This document shows positions 1-11,770 of a stretch of DNA of 64,000 nt, piece by piece. Position 1 is the first letter of the stretch. Each line of letters starts with the position of its first letter. The notes under the pieces were generated by a model. That model was not told the DNA's origin. It saw only the letters and a program-made list of their open reading frames with translations, and searched no databases. The stretch comes from Anoplopoma fimbria (lineage: Eukaryota > Chordata > Actinopteri > Perciformes > Anoplopomatidae): contig NC_072457.1 of the NCBI RefSeq assembly GCF_027596085.1, positions 2,155,471 through 2,219,470 of the forward strand. Direction: 5' to 3'. The position numbers and the translations under genes were made by a program.

Positions 1-157
1 CACCAATCAGTTACTCAAACAGCAGCAACTGGCAGAAGTCAACTGTTTGTAAGTAAAAGATGGAAACGCATCTGTAGCAACAGAACAAACTGCAATACTC
101 CCAAAACATATGGTTTGTCCAATCCCATATCATACAACATAAATGATGTCAGAGCGC

Positions 158-165
158 TATAAATA
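158..165 (+). promoter_or_regulatory. TATA-box-like sequence (TATAAATA)
   Basis: Exact TATAAATA preceded by AGAGCGC. It matches the vertebrate TATA consensus, but such matches are common by chance in AT-rich DNA. It lies 192 bp upstream of a second identical box. No transcript start can be assigned. Confidence 0.15.
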
Positions 166-303
166 ACTGACCTGAATCACACTAACCCACGCCACGCCAG
201 CTATCGGAGTCCATCTCCTGCAGTTTGGAGAGCGATCGGCTCCGGATGCATCTCGTTAGCGCGGCCCACCGGAGGCCTGTGCTACTTCAAACACCTCCAC
301 CCG

Positions 304-327
304 GCTGCTGCTGCTGCTGCTGCTGCT
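304..327 (+). repeat. (GCT)8 trinucleotide repeat
   Basis: Eight perfect GCT units, followed by GATGGTGCTGCCTGCTG. It sits just upstream of the TATAAATA box at 350 and is not in a supported coding frame. Confidence 0.9.
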
Positions 328-349
328 GATGGTGCTGCCTGCTGCCGGC

Positions 350-357
350 TATAAATA
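350..357 (+). promoter_or_regulatory. TATA-box-like sequence in GC-rich context
   Basis: TATAAATA preceded by GCCGGC and followed by GAAACCAATC. A GC-rich flank around a TATA box is typical of vertebrate core promoters, and about 150 bp of CpG-bearing DNA lies upstream. No downstream exon is recognised, since a TG array and a CT array follow. Confidence 0.25.
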
Positions 358-430
358 GAAACCAATCTGCAACCCCACCTAATGAGCACGATCCACTTCA
401 GACCCCACTGTCAACAACCTGCCCCCCCCA

Positions 431-454
431 TGTGTGTGTGTGTGTGTGTGTGTG
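431..454 (+). repeat. (TG)12 microsatellite
   Basis: Perfect dinucleotide run after a short C tract. Confidence 0.9.
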
Positions 455-605
455 GATACTGCTGACCATGCTGTTTTGATCATGGGTCTGCTGCAAATCA
501 GTGCTCTGCCAAAGATTGTGTGCATTAGGGTTTCTGCTATCGTTGGTTGCTAAATATAGATGAAGCAAATTTGGGAGTTGCCTTGGCAGAACGACAAGAA
601 CAGTG

Positions 606-608
<3 letters not shown>

Positions 609-671
<63 letters not shown>
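609..671 (+). repeat. (CT)n microsatellite, interrupted
   Basis: About 62 bp of alternating C and T with one CC interruption near 636. The open frames that cross it are artefacts of a repeat lacking stop codons. Confidence 0.9.
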
Positions 672-674
<3 letters not shown>

Positions 675-1659
675 ACTGACTTGCTTAAATCCTGCTGACC
701 TGTCTTACTTCCAAATTAAGAGTTTGTGTGTATATTTTTAAATATGACAGTATGCATAAATATGTAAATGTGTTGTGCTTGTTTGTTTACATGCAGTATA
801 CTAGGTACTGTGCATAACTACACTGTAACACTAGAGAAAGGAGTTATGCGATTATGTAAACAAGTTATTCATAAGGGATAGCTTCAATTTTCTAGTTAAC
901 ATTTCAAGACATATTACATATTTTAGCTGAAGGAGTTTCTGGTGAACTTGCATGATTTAATCTGATTTCAACAGAATCCGACCCGATGGCACTGATTACG
1001 AGCAAGAAGATTAACTATATATAAATAGATTTTTTTTTTTCTGATGGTCTCGTTAATTGATTTAGGTAATCGAAGCATCATGATTAAAATGAGACTGTTT
1101 CATAACTTGTTTATTTTCCTCACAGTAACTTAAAGATTCGAATATTGAGATTTTTTTTAAAGTAAATAATCACGATGAAGGATAAAGTTACATGGTCGAA
1201 ATTTCTTATTGTACAGGAGTCCTACATTTGTATGTTTTTTAATGAAGGTTAAGGTGACATGTTGGAGATTTCTTAATGTGTATGTTTTTTTTCTGATAAA
1301 AAAATGATTATACTTCCTATCCCCATGCTCTTTATTTAAAACATAACTCACATACATATTCCATCCTTGTCTTCAAACTCTAATATGATGATGGATATAA
1401 CCAAATGGTTATGTCAGAATTTACTGAATATGTAAGCTTGTCAATATGACTAAATAGTAGTTGCTTTAATGCAATGACCATAGTTTCCTAACTCCAAAAC
1501 TGCGTTGGTGCCATTGAACAGCTCTCTTTTCCACTTCTGATCCATAAGTATCTCTCAATTAGCATGCTGCTTGTTTCTAAAACACAAACTGAACCCGGCA
1601 GGCTTCGGTATATTTAATTAACAAAGGATTTCCCTTCATTATGCTTTGGACAAACAAAC
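672..1659. other. AT-rich single-copy DNA, nothing recognised
   Basis: AT-rich sequence with short poly-T runs (1031-1040, 1152-1158, 1284-1291). I see no exon, RNA gene or dispersed repeat here. Confidence 0.6.
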
Positions 1660-2398
1660 TCTTCCTTACATCCTGAATGGATAATGCAATCCAAACTGAG
1701 CTATTAAGATCATGCTGAATAACAGATCTGCAGCGTTCATGATACGGTAAATCGTGGCTGTACCTGGACCGTGGTGGTGCATCCTGCTACGGCCCTGCTG
1801 ACACCGACTGCTACCACCATTATTATTACTAGTCACATTACTATTACTATTACCTGTACCATTAAGCATTTTAGCTTTACTTCCACCCTGAAGCCCTTTT
1901 GCTTTCTCGCTCTGCAGGTTTCCATGAATCGTTGTGGTACCTGGACCGTAGTCGTGCCTCCTGCTGTGAGCCGACTGACACCCACTGCTACTTCCATTAT
2001 TATTATTAGTCACATTACTATCCCTATTTTCATAACTATAATTCTACTGTAATAATTGCTGCTGTTATTATAAGTAGTCTTATTATATGAATCATTTATG
2101 TCATATACATTGAATGTGTTGTATCTCTGTTATGCTGTTCATTCTGTACACATGACATCTATTGCATTCTGTCCATCCTGGGAGAAGGATCCCTCCTCTG
2201 TCGTTCTCCCAGAGGTTTCTTCCTTTTTTCTCCCTGTTAAAGGGGTTTTTTTTTAGGGGAGTTGTTCCTGAGGGAAGGACAGAGGATGTGAGGGAAGGAC
2301 AGAGGATGTCGCATGTGCACAGATTGTAAAGCCCTCTGAGGCAAATTTGTAATTTGTGATTCTGGGCTATACAAAATAAACTGAATTGAAAAACTGAA
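1660..2398 (+). mobile_element. L2-like LINE 3' end (Maui-type), truncated
   Basis: The 3' part (about 2157-2398) contains TGTCCATCCTGGGAGAAGGA, the GGATCCCTCCTCTGT and AGAGGTTTCTTCC blocks, TGTAAAGCCCTCTGAGGCA and the terminal GGGCTATACAAAATAAACTG. From memory these are characteristic of abundant teleost L2-clade LINE 3' regions. The preceding part has two diverged copies of a roughly 92-bp unit (1753-1844 and about 1930-2021; period about 177). A 20-bp unit, GAGGGAAGGACAGAGGATGT, occurs twice in tandem near 2271-2310. No reverse transcriptase is present, as expected for a 5'-truncated copy. The exact 5' limit is uncertain, and the family assignment is from memory, not a search. Confidence 0.55.
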
Positions 2399-3699
2399 TC
2401 CAAACACGTACCAATTCTTCTGTAGTTATTATTTTGTAAGCATACGTGAGTGAATAAACCACTGTTTCCCCTGAGATGGTCCAGAAGCTCAGGAAAATCA
2501 GTTTGTCTGGAGGCTGAGGGATCTAAATGGTGAACTGTAATTTCACAGATCTGAAATGAAGTAATAACTGTGACCACATCAGCTGCTGTGGCGGCTACGC
2601 AAACAACCCACACGAGCCCCAACCTTTGTCATCCTTGTAACGCTGGCTTTGACCATAAAATCTATGAAAATGAATGAACTTGAGATCAGTACACTTCAGA
2701 CACTTGGCCTATATTCTAACAGCATTGTCAATAAGAATCGTATGGAAGCCATGAGAGGGAAGTGAGAAAAGAAGTCTGATCGAAGTAGTTTTTGTCTTCT
2801 GTGTTTATGACTCAGTAACAGGTTGAAAATACTTTTGCCAGGATTCTAAGTTCATTTTTTGTTTTTCATCTGTAAAAAAAAAAGGTTCAGAAGGTGAAAC
2901 ATTGTTTTTTGTTTGGTCAGGATCTTGTTGTAATGATCTGTTGTTGTAATACCAATTCTGGCCACAAGCGGCAGAAGTGCACCACCACCCAAGGTTTCTA
3001 AATAGAACTTAAACATTCATGTTTTCTTCGTACAATAAAAGTACCTTGTGTTTAAAGTGTAGAGATACATTTTTGTTTGAGAGCAAGGTTTTCTGGATCT
3101 TTATTCATTATTCATTATTCATATCAATTCTTTTTTTATTTAGTCTTTTATGACCAAGATTTGCACACCAATGCAGAAGGACGTCTTCTATCAGTTGAAG
3201 TTACTGAAACGTTTCTGAAGTATCTTCTTTGTTTTTCTTCTCTGGCACCATCAGTCTGCAGTAAGATTAGTTCATCTCATCTCTTCGCATTTGGTGACAC
3301 CTGATCAGCCTCCTTCTATTCTTTTCATCGAGGACGGTGTTTAAAACCTACACTAAGCAGAGCAATCATGGACTCAATAGCTGCAGATCATTGTTGCTCA
3401 CCCACCTGCCGGGAGTGACACACTGGGGGCCGATCTGCACATCTGTCGCACCGGGGAGTTGGACACAACAGAAGGCCTGTCAGCCCAGGTGACAAACGCT
3501 GTCACCGCTTCAAGGGGAAAGAAAATGATAGAGATCAACGTACTAAAAAAAAAGCTACATATCTATTATTGACGGGGCAGGGGGGGGTCATTATGCCTCG
3601 TTTGCATTCGCTTTTGACATTTAAAGTGGTAATCTGTGAGCTCCTCGCTTCTTTTGATTCTGGTAACATTTTATAAATTCCCAACGGATCACTTGTCAA
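2399..3699. other. Single-copy DNA, no gene recognised
   Basis: Mixed AT-rich sequence with a poly-A run at 2874-2883 and a G run near 3583-3590. No coding or RNA feature is supported. The 173-codon minus frame at 2101-2622 overlaps the LINE tail and is not credible. Confidence 0.5.
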
Positions 3700-4175
3700 T
3701 CAAATACTGTCATTTCCAATGATTATTTTCGCGGATGGGTTGGTCAGTGTTCTTTCAGAGTGGAATACCTCAATGGCTATTGGATGAATTGCTATGAAAT
3801 GGGTTACACACATCCATGGCCCCCAGTGGATGACACTTAATGACTTGGCTGCTCCTCTGACTTTCCCTCCAGCAACACCATCAGCTTGACATTTTTCGTT
3901 CAGAGTCAAATGTCTCAACAATTACTGGATGGACTGCCATGGAAATTGGTACAGACATTCATGTCCCCCCACAGTATGAGTTTGAATACTTTTCATCTAC
4001 CTCTATCATCAAGTCAAACATGTATCCTGTTCAACAATAGGTGTATGAACACACACCTGCAAAACAAATGCCCATTAGCCTCAGCTGTACTTTGTGTTTA
4101 GGGCTTATCAGCAGATCTTTACATGCTCAACCTCACAGAGCCGGGCTTAGTCTTGCTGTAGAACACATCACCAGA
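3700..4175 (+). repeat. Dispersed teleost-type repeat ('family B')
   Basis: The sequence carries two diverged tandem subunits, each starting near an ATTGGATGAATTGC / ACTGGATGGACTGCC motif (about 3779 and 3927, period about 148). Each continues through a TGGTACAGACATTCATG-like block to a CATCA(G/A)-rich end. The tail, CCTCAGCTGTACTTTGTG then CTCACAGAGCC and TAGTCTTG, matches my memory of a very abundant noncoding repeat in perciform fish. It has no coding capacity. I cannot name the superfamily from sequence alone. Confidence 0.55.
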
Positions 4176-4672
4176 CACACAGTGACAAATGGAAATGCTT
4201 TTGAGTTGTTTTAAATCAATTGAGATAATGAAATTAAGAAGAAAATGAAGGTTGTCAAAGTTAATGTGATAATAATGCCTTAAAAAACAGCTTGAAAATG
4301 AAGAAAATGTGAGAGTCTATGTAGCAGAACCGGAGGGCTGTTTCATTGTGGTCCGAGACTGCAAATGCTTTGCTCAGATAGGCCAGTCCGTGTTTGAAGG
4401 GTCAATTTACATTTTGAAGGACAAGGATCTGCATCCAATTATTACACTTATGATTTGCCTTCAAGAGCCACCGCCTTATTGAAGATACTCAACATGTGTG
4501 AATACTGCATAAGTACCTGAGGAGTAAGGAAAGACTACGATGGCTGCTTTCATGAGAGTATCACAGTTACTTCGGGGTGAAAGCACATTATTTCGACCAG
4601 CAGTGGGAAATAGTAGTCAAAGGACTAAACTCCAGTCCAATGAATATGTACGTAGCCTTCTAACTACTGTGT

Positions 4673-4701
4673 TGTTGATTGATTCTAATAATCAATCAAC
4701 A
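4673..4701. repeat. Perfect inverted repeat, 12-bp arms
   Basis: TGTTGATTGATT at 4673-4684 and AATCAATCAACA at 4690-4701 are exact reverse complements separated by CTAAT. It could form a small hairpin or cruciform. Confidence 0.85.
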
Positions 4702-5718
4702 CACATATGCATAAAGAACGCAGATTGTTGGAGTTTGATTTATCACCATAAGCCAGCACTATCTAATATTTTCAATGTTTTAAGCACACGTCTATGAAAT
4801 CCATATCCATATTATAATGGATGACTTTGACTCAATGTATTATTAAATTAAAAAATATATATATCTTTGGAAACCCCTGAAAATACTGCTATCAGGGAAC
4901 CATGCCTGGACATGTCTGAACATGCAACGTTTGGGATTTCATTAGAAAGATGAAACCTTGGTGTGACTAAAATAATATATATACTATTGTATCCAAGGCA
5001 ACAGAGGAAGAGTTTAAAACAAAGGAGGACCTTTAGCCTCAGACGGAGAAACTATATAAGACAGCGTTCAGAACGGAATGGACAGTTGGTTCTTTATAAA
5101 TAAACTCTATAAACTCTATGAAATAAATCTCTGACGGTTTCCAGGGCTTTCTTCAAACATCTTTGGGTCCTTATCAATGTTGCCCCAATATGATCATTTT
5201 TACCTGATTGCAAGGTGCAAATGTCAGAAAGAAATACTGTTTGCATTCAGCAAAGTCAAAGGTCTTCTTTCACTAATACAGTAATGAAATATAGAGTTCT
5301 AAGTTTGCCTGCATTCATGTAGTTAGCAGTAGAGACTCAATGATTTCACAACCACCTGCAGTTTGCAAAATAGCAGAACTGAGCTCTTTCATACGTAAGT
5401 TAAGCTGTGGCGTCAGGGACATTTCCAGAACGTGGTGAGTTATTCAGGGTCCAGTAGAAACAAATTATTTTCCATTTCCCCCAACATGAGAGATTCATAA
5501 ACTTAAATCCGGTTAAATGCACGAGCGGTTATGATGGGATGCCATTTTAAGTGATGTGAAAAAGGTTTGGCCTTAAGTATAACCTCTCATGAGCACATGA
5601 TTAATGCCACCAAACGGATCAGCAGCCTCACAGCAGCAGCAGGACCGCCATGTGTTTTGTTCAAGGACACACTGACTAAGATGGACGCTCTGGCTAAAGC
5701 GAGAACTGACCCGATGAT

Positions 5719-5749
5719 CATCAAAGTGTGCATGATGCACACTTGGATG
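5719..5749. repeat. Near-perfect 31-bp palindrome
   Basis: CATCAAAGTGTGCAT (5719-5733), a single G, then ATGCACACTTGGATG (5735-5749). Fourteen of 15 arm positions pair. A related GTGTGCATCATGG occurs about 45 bp downstream. Confidence 0.85.
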
Positions 5750-6189
5750 TCATTTTCCCCAGCCAGCACAAGCTTGTTTCTGTGTCAGTTGGTGTGCATC
5801 ATGGTCACATAATGTCAGTCTGAAGGGGAAAAAAAACCCATAGATCTTACAATGTGTCCCTTATGGTGGACGCAACACATTCTTTCTCCCAACTTGTCAA
5901 ATACAGCGGCTAGCACCACCTACGCTGCAAACCTTGACACTCTGTGTTCCCATCTAGTGTCAGATTCTGCTTCTTACATGCATACTGTGTATTTTCCAGC
6001 CCAATCTCAAGGAATGCTATCACAGTACTTTTTCATGTGTCATGTGTCATGGGGTGAACATTTTCACACATTTTAGTCACTTTTTCAGGTTGTAAGATAT
6101 TAATGTGGATGCATTCACATTGCAGTCAGTACAGACTACTTTGTGTACAAATGACGTGCAAAAAGCAAGAACATATTTACTATTGCACT

Positions 6190-6500
6190 CAATAGGCAAA
6201 TGCATATTTAGGCGAAGTTATACTTGCATATCTTTCGGCAACAAAAGTACTCGTTAAGGTTTAGGAAAAGATCGTAGTTTGGTTTGTAATAAGTACGTTT
6301 GTTACGCCAAATAAGTATGCTTGATTTCTCCTTACTTTTGTTACATCATTTATGAACGTAAGTATGCAGAATCTGGGTAAAATAAGTCAAAGTTGACTTC
6401 ACACAGGACATGAACAGCGCTCTCCTGGGTGAAAGTCTGTGTTTGTTTGACCCAATCATCCTCCCTGTCCTAATCCCTCAACGGACCCCCTCATTTTTTA
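6190..6500 (+). repeat. 'Family C' repeat, single arm
   Basis: It contains GTTAAGGTTTAGGAAAAGAT, an ACGTTTGTTACG-like stretch, AGTCAAAGTTGACTTCACAC, GGACATGAACAGCGCTCTCC, TGGGTGAAAGTCTGTGTTTG and GACCCAATCATCCTCC. The same order of blocks recurs at 32420-32700 and 49900-50340, and in reverse complement at 39320, 41406 and 61331. It is noncoding. Confidence 0.6.
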
Positions 6501-8269
6501 ATCCCAGTTATTCTGACAGTTTAATAATGAAACAAATGGGTTTCAGTTGGAGTTCGTTGAAAGTCTGGTGCGTCTCATACAGACACTAAACAAGCCTCAG
6601 TATTTGAATGGATGAGGTCGGTGGACAAACTGTAGCCCTGACATGTGCCTCTGTATAACACAGGTGTGTGTCCTATTCATGCTCTCAGGCTGTGCCTCCA
6701 TACAACACATAACAATAGGAATAATTACCTTGAGTTTAGTCTTCAGATCGTCTGCCAGTCGTCAGCAATGAAAGCCTGCAATAAACAGAAAAAGCAGTTG
6801 AATCAACCGTCAGTGTCATCCTCCCCCCCAAAAAAAGGGGCAGGTCTCCACCTGACACAGAACAGTGAGTGGAGGGTAATTAGAAGAGAGCGTCCCTGAT
6901 TGGTGCATTTGTCTACATCAAAGAGCGCTAAGTGGGATACGATGCAGATGGGCAGGATTTACATGGAGGAACAAACACTCAGAGAAATCACAGAGATGTC
7001 ACATTAAAATAGAACTCTGCTGTGAGGACGTTCTCGTATGTGAACAAGCAGCTTTAAGCATTTTAGCAAAATATCCAGATGTTGTTCATTATCAGGAGGA
7101 TGAGAAGAGAAGTGGAGGTGGTGGTGGCAGCCGAGCGTTATGACAAATCAGCCCATGACGTAAAGACCATCGGTTGGACTCCGAGGCATGCTGGGAAGCT
7201 CCGGGAGATCCGTTACTTTTCCTAAACAAGCACCATCAGACTGCTCAGCGTGAGGCTGCAGCGGCAATGAGCTGCTCCCCAGTATGAATCAATGTAATGG
7301 GATCAGTGTGACACCGAGCACAAGGGCATACAAAAGAGAAAAAGGCTGAATACACGCCGCTGGTCCCCCTGTCCTGTACATTATTTGGGATTAAGGGAGG
7401 CTTATGAGGCTAAAATGTTTCGTTAGAGTATAAGATCTGTCTCGGGGATGGATTCTGCAGTCGGAGATGTTAGTTGTAGGTGTTGTGAAAGCATAAAAGT
7501 GGCCATGGTCGCTGTCCAGGGGGCTGATTCCACAGCTGTTCAGGCACTGGTGAATTGGACACCCACTGGTGAGGACATATTGCCTGTAGTATAGTGGCCT
7601 TATGTCCTTGTTTGTTGGCAGAGTATATATTTAGAACTACTTTTAGCACTTTCATTTCAAATGTAAGCAATAAATGAGGTGAGTAAAGTATAGGTAGTAC
7701 AGGTAGTTTATGTCAATTGGGTTGAAATCAGTGAGAGCAGATGACCTCTCACTTTAATAATGCATTGTAATAAAGCTGTGAAACTGTCTTGTGACATTTA
7801 AGGCTTTAAGCAATCCACAAGACTGTGCGTAGCTTACATATTGCCACTTGTTGCTATGGCAACAGCCAGGAAATACAAAAAGGGGGCTATTAAGAAAGTT
7901 TATGTTTTTGGGTTTGAAAAGGACTATAGTGCCAGTTTTTAATCAAACTACGCTGTTTTTAGCACAAAATATATGCAATATTTCAAAAGTTCACTTACAA
8001 GTTGCTTGACAACAGAGTGGAAACACGACTACTGACATGTAAAACAGGTGAAAAGCAGTTGAAGTATCCTGCAGGTTTGAACATTCCCTGCAAATAAAAA
8101 CAACTAAATGGTCCTCTGACCACAAACTGTCGGGATTTGCTGCAACTCGTATTTCTTTAGCCTGAAAGCAACCCTGTCTCCTCCATAAATTCCCTTTCAA
8201 TACAACTAAACACTCTCAATTACGTTTCAAAAGGAAACAAAACACTAGAAAAGACCCTTTTTAGTGTTA
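6501..8269. other. Single-copy DNA, no gene recognised
   Basis: It holds purine-rich patches (7095-7125), a ZNF143-like half motif at 7186 and ordinary AT-rich DNA. I see no exon or repeat beyond that. Confidence 0.5.
7186..7197 (+). promoter_or_regulatory. ZNF143/THAP11-like motif GCATGCTGGGAA
   Basis: The sequence matches the left half of the vertebrate SBS motif (GCATGCTGGGAATTGTAGT), but the TTGTAGT half is absent here. The same 12-mer recurs at 38292 and 38440. A chance match cannot be excluded. Confidence 0.25.
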
Positions 8270-8420
8270 AGCAACAAAACAACTTGGTTCACAAAGGACA
8301 GAAACAGCAGTCTCTTGGGTCAAAGCTCGAAACAACCACCCAACCTCCTCCGTACACGGAATTCTACAGACTCTTTTGAAAGACATTTTTCATCCATCAA
8401 AAGCAAATGTTCCCTTTAAA
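8270..8420 (+). repeat. 'Family C' fragment, diverged
   Basis: Contains AAAGGACAGAAACAGCAGTC, TCTTGGGTCAAAG and ACCACCCAACCTCCTCC in the same order as the other forward family C arms. Confidence 0.4.
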
Positions 8421-9017
8421 CTTTTTTCAGAACACAGTTTAGTTGTATGGGAACAAACATTTTGTAGACTGGGCTGCTAAAAGCCAATGAAAGTAGAATG
8501 TGCACGTGCTAATAGCGTCAGAAGTTCTTGTTTGTTAAAAAGGGAGATAATCCCAAAAAAAACCCATTCATCTTCATTCATCTCCATCAAACTGTGGGGA
8601 TTACTTTCTGTTATTCACTTTTCAATTGCTCAATTTAAGGAAATTCATCATTTAGGATATCACATAAACTGACTGATCGCTGCTTCCATGTTACGTTAAA
8701 GACATAACAGAGCGTCACGGTGAGTCACTCGTTGATGGTGACTCGTAGAGCGTGTCACCACCACATGGTGTGCACGTTTGTCCACTCCTGTTCAAAGTTG
8801 AGGATTGAGTCATTCGATTTGTCATCCTGAAGGTTAGCCGTCGTCAGAAGAACACCTCAGAGAGGGACGCTGGGAACGGATGAGCCATCAATCAAACACC
8901 GTCTGTCGGCCATCCGTCAGTAAGACTGAGGGGAAGTTAATGCTGAGTTCATTTGTCTTCACTGGACTCAGACTTGAGTCCGACATGAGCAAACACAAGA
9001 TGAATGTCCGAACCGAT

Positions 9018-9019
<2 letters not shown>
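8421..9019. other. Single-copy DNA, nothing recognised
   Basis: No supported gene or repeat before the CA array. Confidence 0.5.

Positions 9020-9107
<88 letters not shown>
9020..9107 (+). repeat. (AC)44 microsatellite
   Basis: Perfect dinucleotide array. It forms an inverted pair with the GT array at 9223. Frames crossing it are artefacts. Confidence 0.95.
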
Positions 9108-9109
<2 letters not shown>

Positions 9110-9220
9110 TTTCTCCGGACCTTTAACTGTACTACCTGCTGAAGTACTGCTCACATTGGCAGGTGATCTGTAACAATTACTGCCATCGTATTTTGACCTT
9201 GATAAAGTCACTTGACTTTG

Positions 9221-9222
<2 letters not shown>

Positions 9223-9286
<64 letters not shown>

Positions 9287-9287
9287 G
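9223..9287 (+). repeat. (GT)n microsatellite
   Basis: About 32 units with one GC interruption near 9282. Complementary to the CA array 115 bp upstream. Confidence 0.95.
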
Positions 9288-9350
9288 CTTCTTAAAACCT
9301 TAAAAGTGTAGATATTTTTGGAAAGTGAGAACATTTTGAGGACATCTTCA
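9288..9350 (+). repeat. Microsatellite-linked repeat ('family E')
   Basis: GGAAAGTGAGAACATTTTGA and GAGGACATC follow the GT array. The complementary TGTTCTCACTTTCCAAAA occurs at about 37533-37550, downstream of another CA array. From memory, such sequences commonly flank teleost CA arrays. Confidence 0.35.
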
Positions 9351-11770
9351 AAGTGCTGCCTCGGGCATTACAACTTTTGGAGTTCTGGGTAGAGTTGGGT
9401 TAAGCTCACCATGTTAGTCAATTGCAAATGTGTGTACGCCTTGGCATGCAGGAAAACACACACCTGGCAAGTGAGTTCACATTTTTATATTTTAACATCT
9501 ATAATATTCATTGCTGGGGAGAAACTATACACGTATTATCCAGAAGTAACAAAATGAGGACATCGTATTACTATTTAACACCAGTAAATTGATGTTTATT
9601 ATCTCCTACAACCAGATCTCTGATGTACTTTGAAGACAGGACACGCTGTCCGAAAAAGTTAAGTAATGTGGGTTTAACAACAGATCCTGTTTTCTCTTGT
9701 ATTTGGATGTTGTAAGCCAGAACCAGAAAAAACCTGCCACGAGGAGAACTTCAAACCAAAGAACTGGCCAGTATTTCTTATAAGAACACACTCGGCTCTT
9801 GTTGCCTATTGTATTCTAACCTCTGTGCTGTAAAAGTCCAAAAACAAAATGCTGAACTGCTATTCCGAAGGAGCCTGCAGCTGAAAGAAAGATAATTTCC
9901 CCAGCAGGAGGGGAAAACAACTGAAGCAGTCAGATGGCGGCTGAGGTGTGGAGGAGCTCATCCCAGTAAGGCTGATGCTTTGGATCATAGCCTGTTATCA
10001 ATGGACGCCCCACTGCTCCTTCACACACCACCACTCCAGGTACTGCTGCCACCTAAGTCCTTTCAAGAGCAATCCCACCATCTATAAAAGACTAGACGGC
10101 AGGAAAAAATGATACCTCCGAAGAAGGATGTACTGGAGTTAAGCTGACATGCTTCAAAGTTGTTTTTTTTCTTTTCTCTTCTCAAAGTCTTTGGGAAGGA
10201 CAAGTCAGGGAGCTCTGCTGAGTTTAGGGTTTATTTATGAGCTCATATAAGGTGATGAAAAATGAAAAGAAGTGTGAAGGGAATATAAATGATCTCGTCT
10301 CAGAGACAACAGTCTAATGAAAGCTGAACTGCAAAAAAGGACAATGGGTATCAAGAACTAGAGAAATGAACAAAAGAAATCAAAGCATAGTGAATAAAAA
10401 GGAACCGTTGAATAGGTGTAGCAGAGTTCAAGATGAATCAGTAAGGTTGCATTCAAAGCAGCACCTGTGTAATGTTATGGAACACAATACGTGAAAGCTG
10501 CAAAATACGAGATTGGGAGTATTTTGATTGACTCTCGACATGTCGACATAAGAAAGCCAACATTGTAGGCTGCTGCGCTTCGACCAAAAGCAAAAAAAGA
10601 CCGCCAAGCAGACTCTGGTGTGGTTCTTTTGTGGTGCGAAAGAAAACAAACAAACCAAAAGATTTGATGATAGCAGATGAGTGATTTTAGCATGATTTCA
10701 AACGCTGAATTACAAAACAATCTGTTCATCTGGAAATCTGTTCAGAAAAGGATATTATTGATCTGTATTTAAGGGTGTTTTCCCTGAAAAGTAGGTCAAA
10801 AGCTGTTAAAACTGTTATTCTTATATCAGTGTACTTTGTCTTTCAATTAAAAGTGTGTCCCACAGTAAAAAACCCTCATGTGCGTGTCAGTGTGCTCCCC
10901 GCTGCGTTTGCACCAATTAAGTGCTGCATGAACTGTTTTAGATTTCCCATGTGGTCCTGATGATGGAGGATGACAATCGCCAAAACTGTCCAATCAACGA
11001 TCACCTGTAGATCTATATAACGTCATATTGACTCCTCTTGGTTGGTTTGTAAAAAGGTCATTGCAAAAAAAAGATTTCTTTCACTGTGTCCACTACTACA
11101 TGTGTTAAAACACCTTTAGGGAGAAAAGGAATGAAGAAACGTACCTTTTCAAAAATCATCTACTTAATTCCGCCCACTCAAACCTTTAGGTCTTTTGCAT
11201 TTAGTTAATTTATGGTTGGGGACTTTCGTCCCTTGATGTAGACAGAGCTTCAATTAATCGTTAAGCATGTAACAGATTGTCTCTTTATTGATGATGATGC
11301 TCTCTTAGACTCTAATTATGTAAATCGCTGACCTGTTTTCAAGCAAAGTTCAGCTTTAAGCTAATTTGACAAGACCACTTTGGCCCATAATTTATCTCCA
11401 GCAAGGTGTGAAATGTGGAAATTACAAGCGCTGTTAAGGTTGTTTCGATAAGTACCATCGATTAAAGTCTATGATGGATTCATGAAACATGTGGTTAAAC
11501 CGCTTTATAACATGAACTGAAATGACACATGTTTATGTTGTGCTTCCAAATGGGTTTTAATGGATGAGCAACTGGTGATCTCAATCAAACTGCCCATTTA
11601 GATGCAGAAGGTCAATATGTTGGAAAAAAAACTGCTGCTTAATCAGGTGGGTTCGCTCCGTGCTTTATTAAAGAACAAAACAACACAGAACAAGAACATT
11701 AAGGTTTGTTAGGGGCAGGGGAAACTTGCTGTCAAGGGTAAAAGTGTTGACTGGTATGGCACAAAAAAAT
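9351..11770. other. Single-copy DNA, no gene recognised
   Basis: Several open frames of 60-84 codons occur around 10428-10960 on both strands. They overlap in different frames and none shows a known domain. No RNA gene is seen. Confidence 0.5.

Larger units (their letters stand above)
1..430. other. GC-richer left edge, no gene recognised
   Basis: From about 190 to 350 the DNA is clearly richer in G+C and CpG than the AT-rich DNA that follows. It holds a (GCT)8 run and two TATAAATA boxes. Short frames exist here, for example an ATG at 248 that runs into the GCT repeat and stops after about 34 codons, but none resembles a known protein. It could be the edge of a promoter or a 5' untranslated region of a gene outside the window; this is inference only. 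Confidence 0.3.
4176..6189. other. Single-copy DNA with two short hairpins
   Basis: No gene is recognised. Two perfect or near-perfect hairpins are listed separately (4673-4701 and 5719-5749). Open frames of 60-85 codons occur (4540-4797, 5567-5812, 5852-6076), but their translations show no recognisable domain. Confidence 0.5.

Noticed and set aside
2101..2622. 173-codon minus-strand frame
   Set aside because: It runs antisense through the L2-like LINE 3' end, which is noncoding, and has no recognisable domain.
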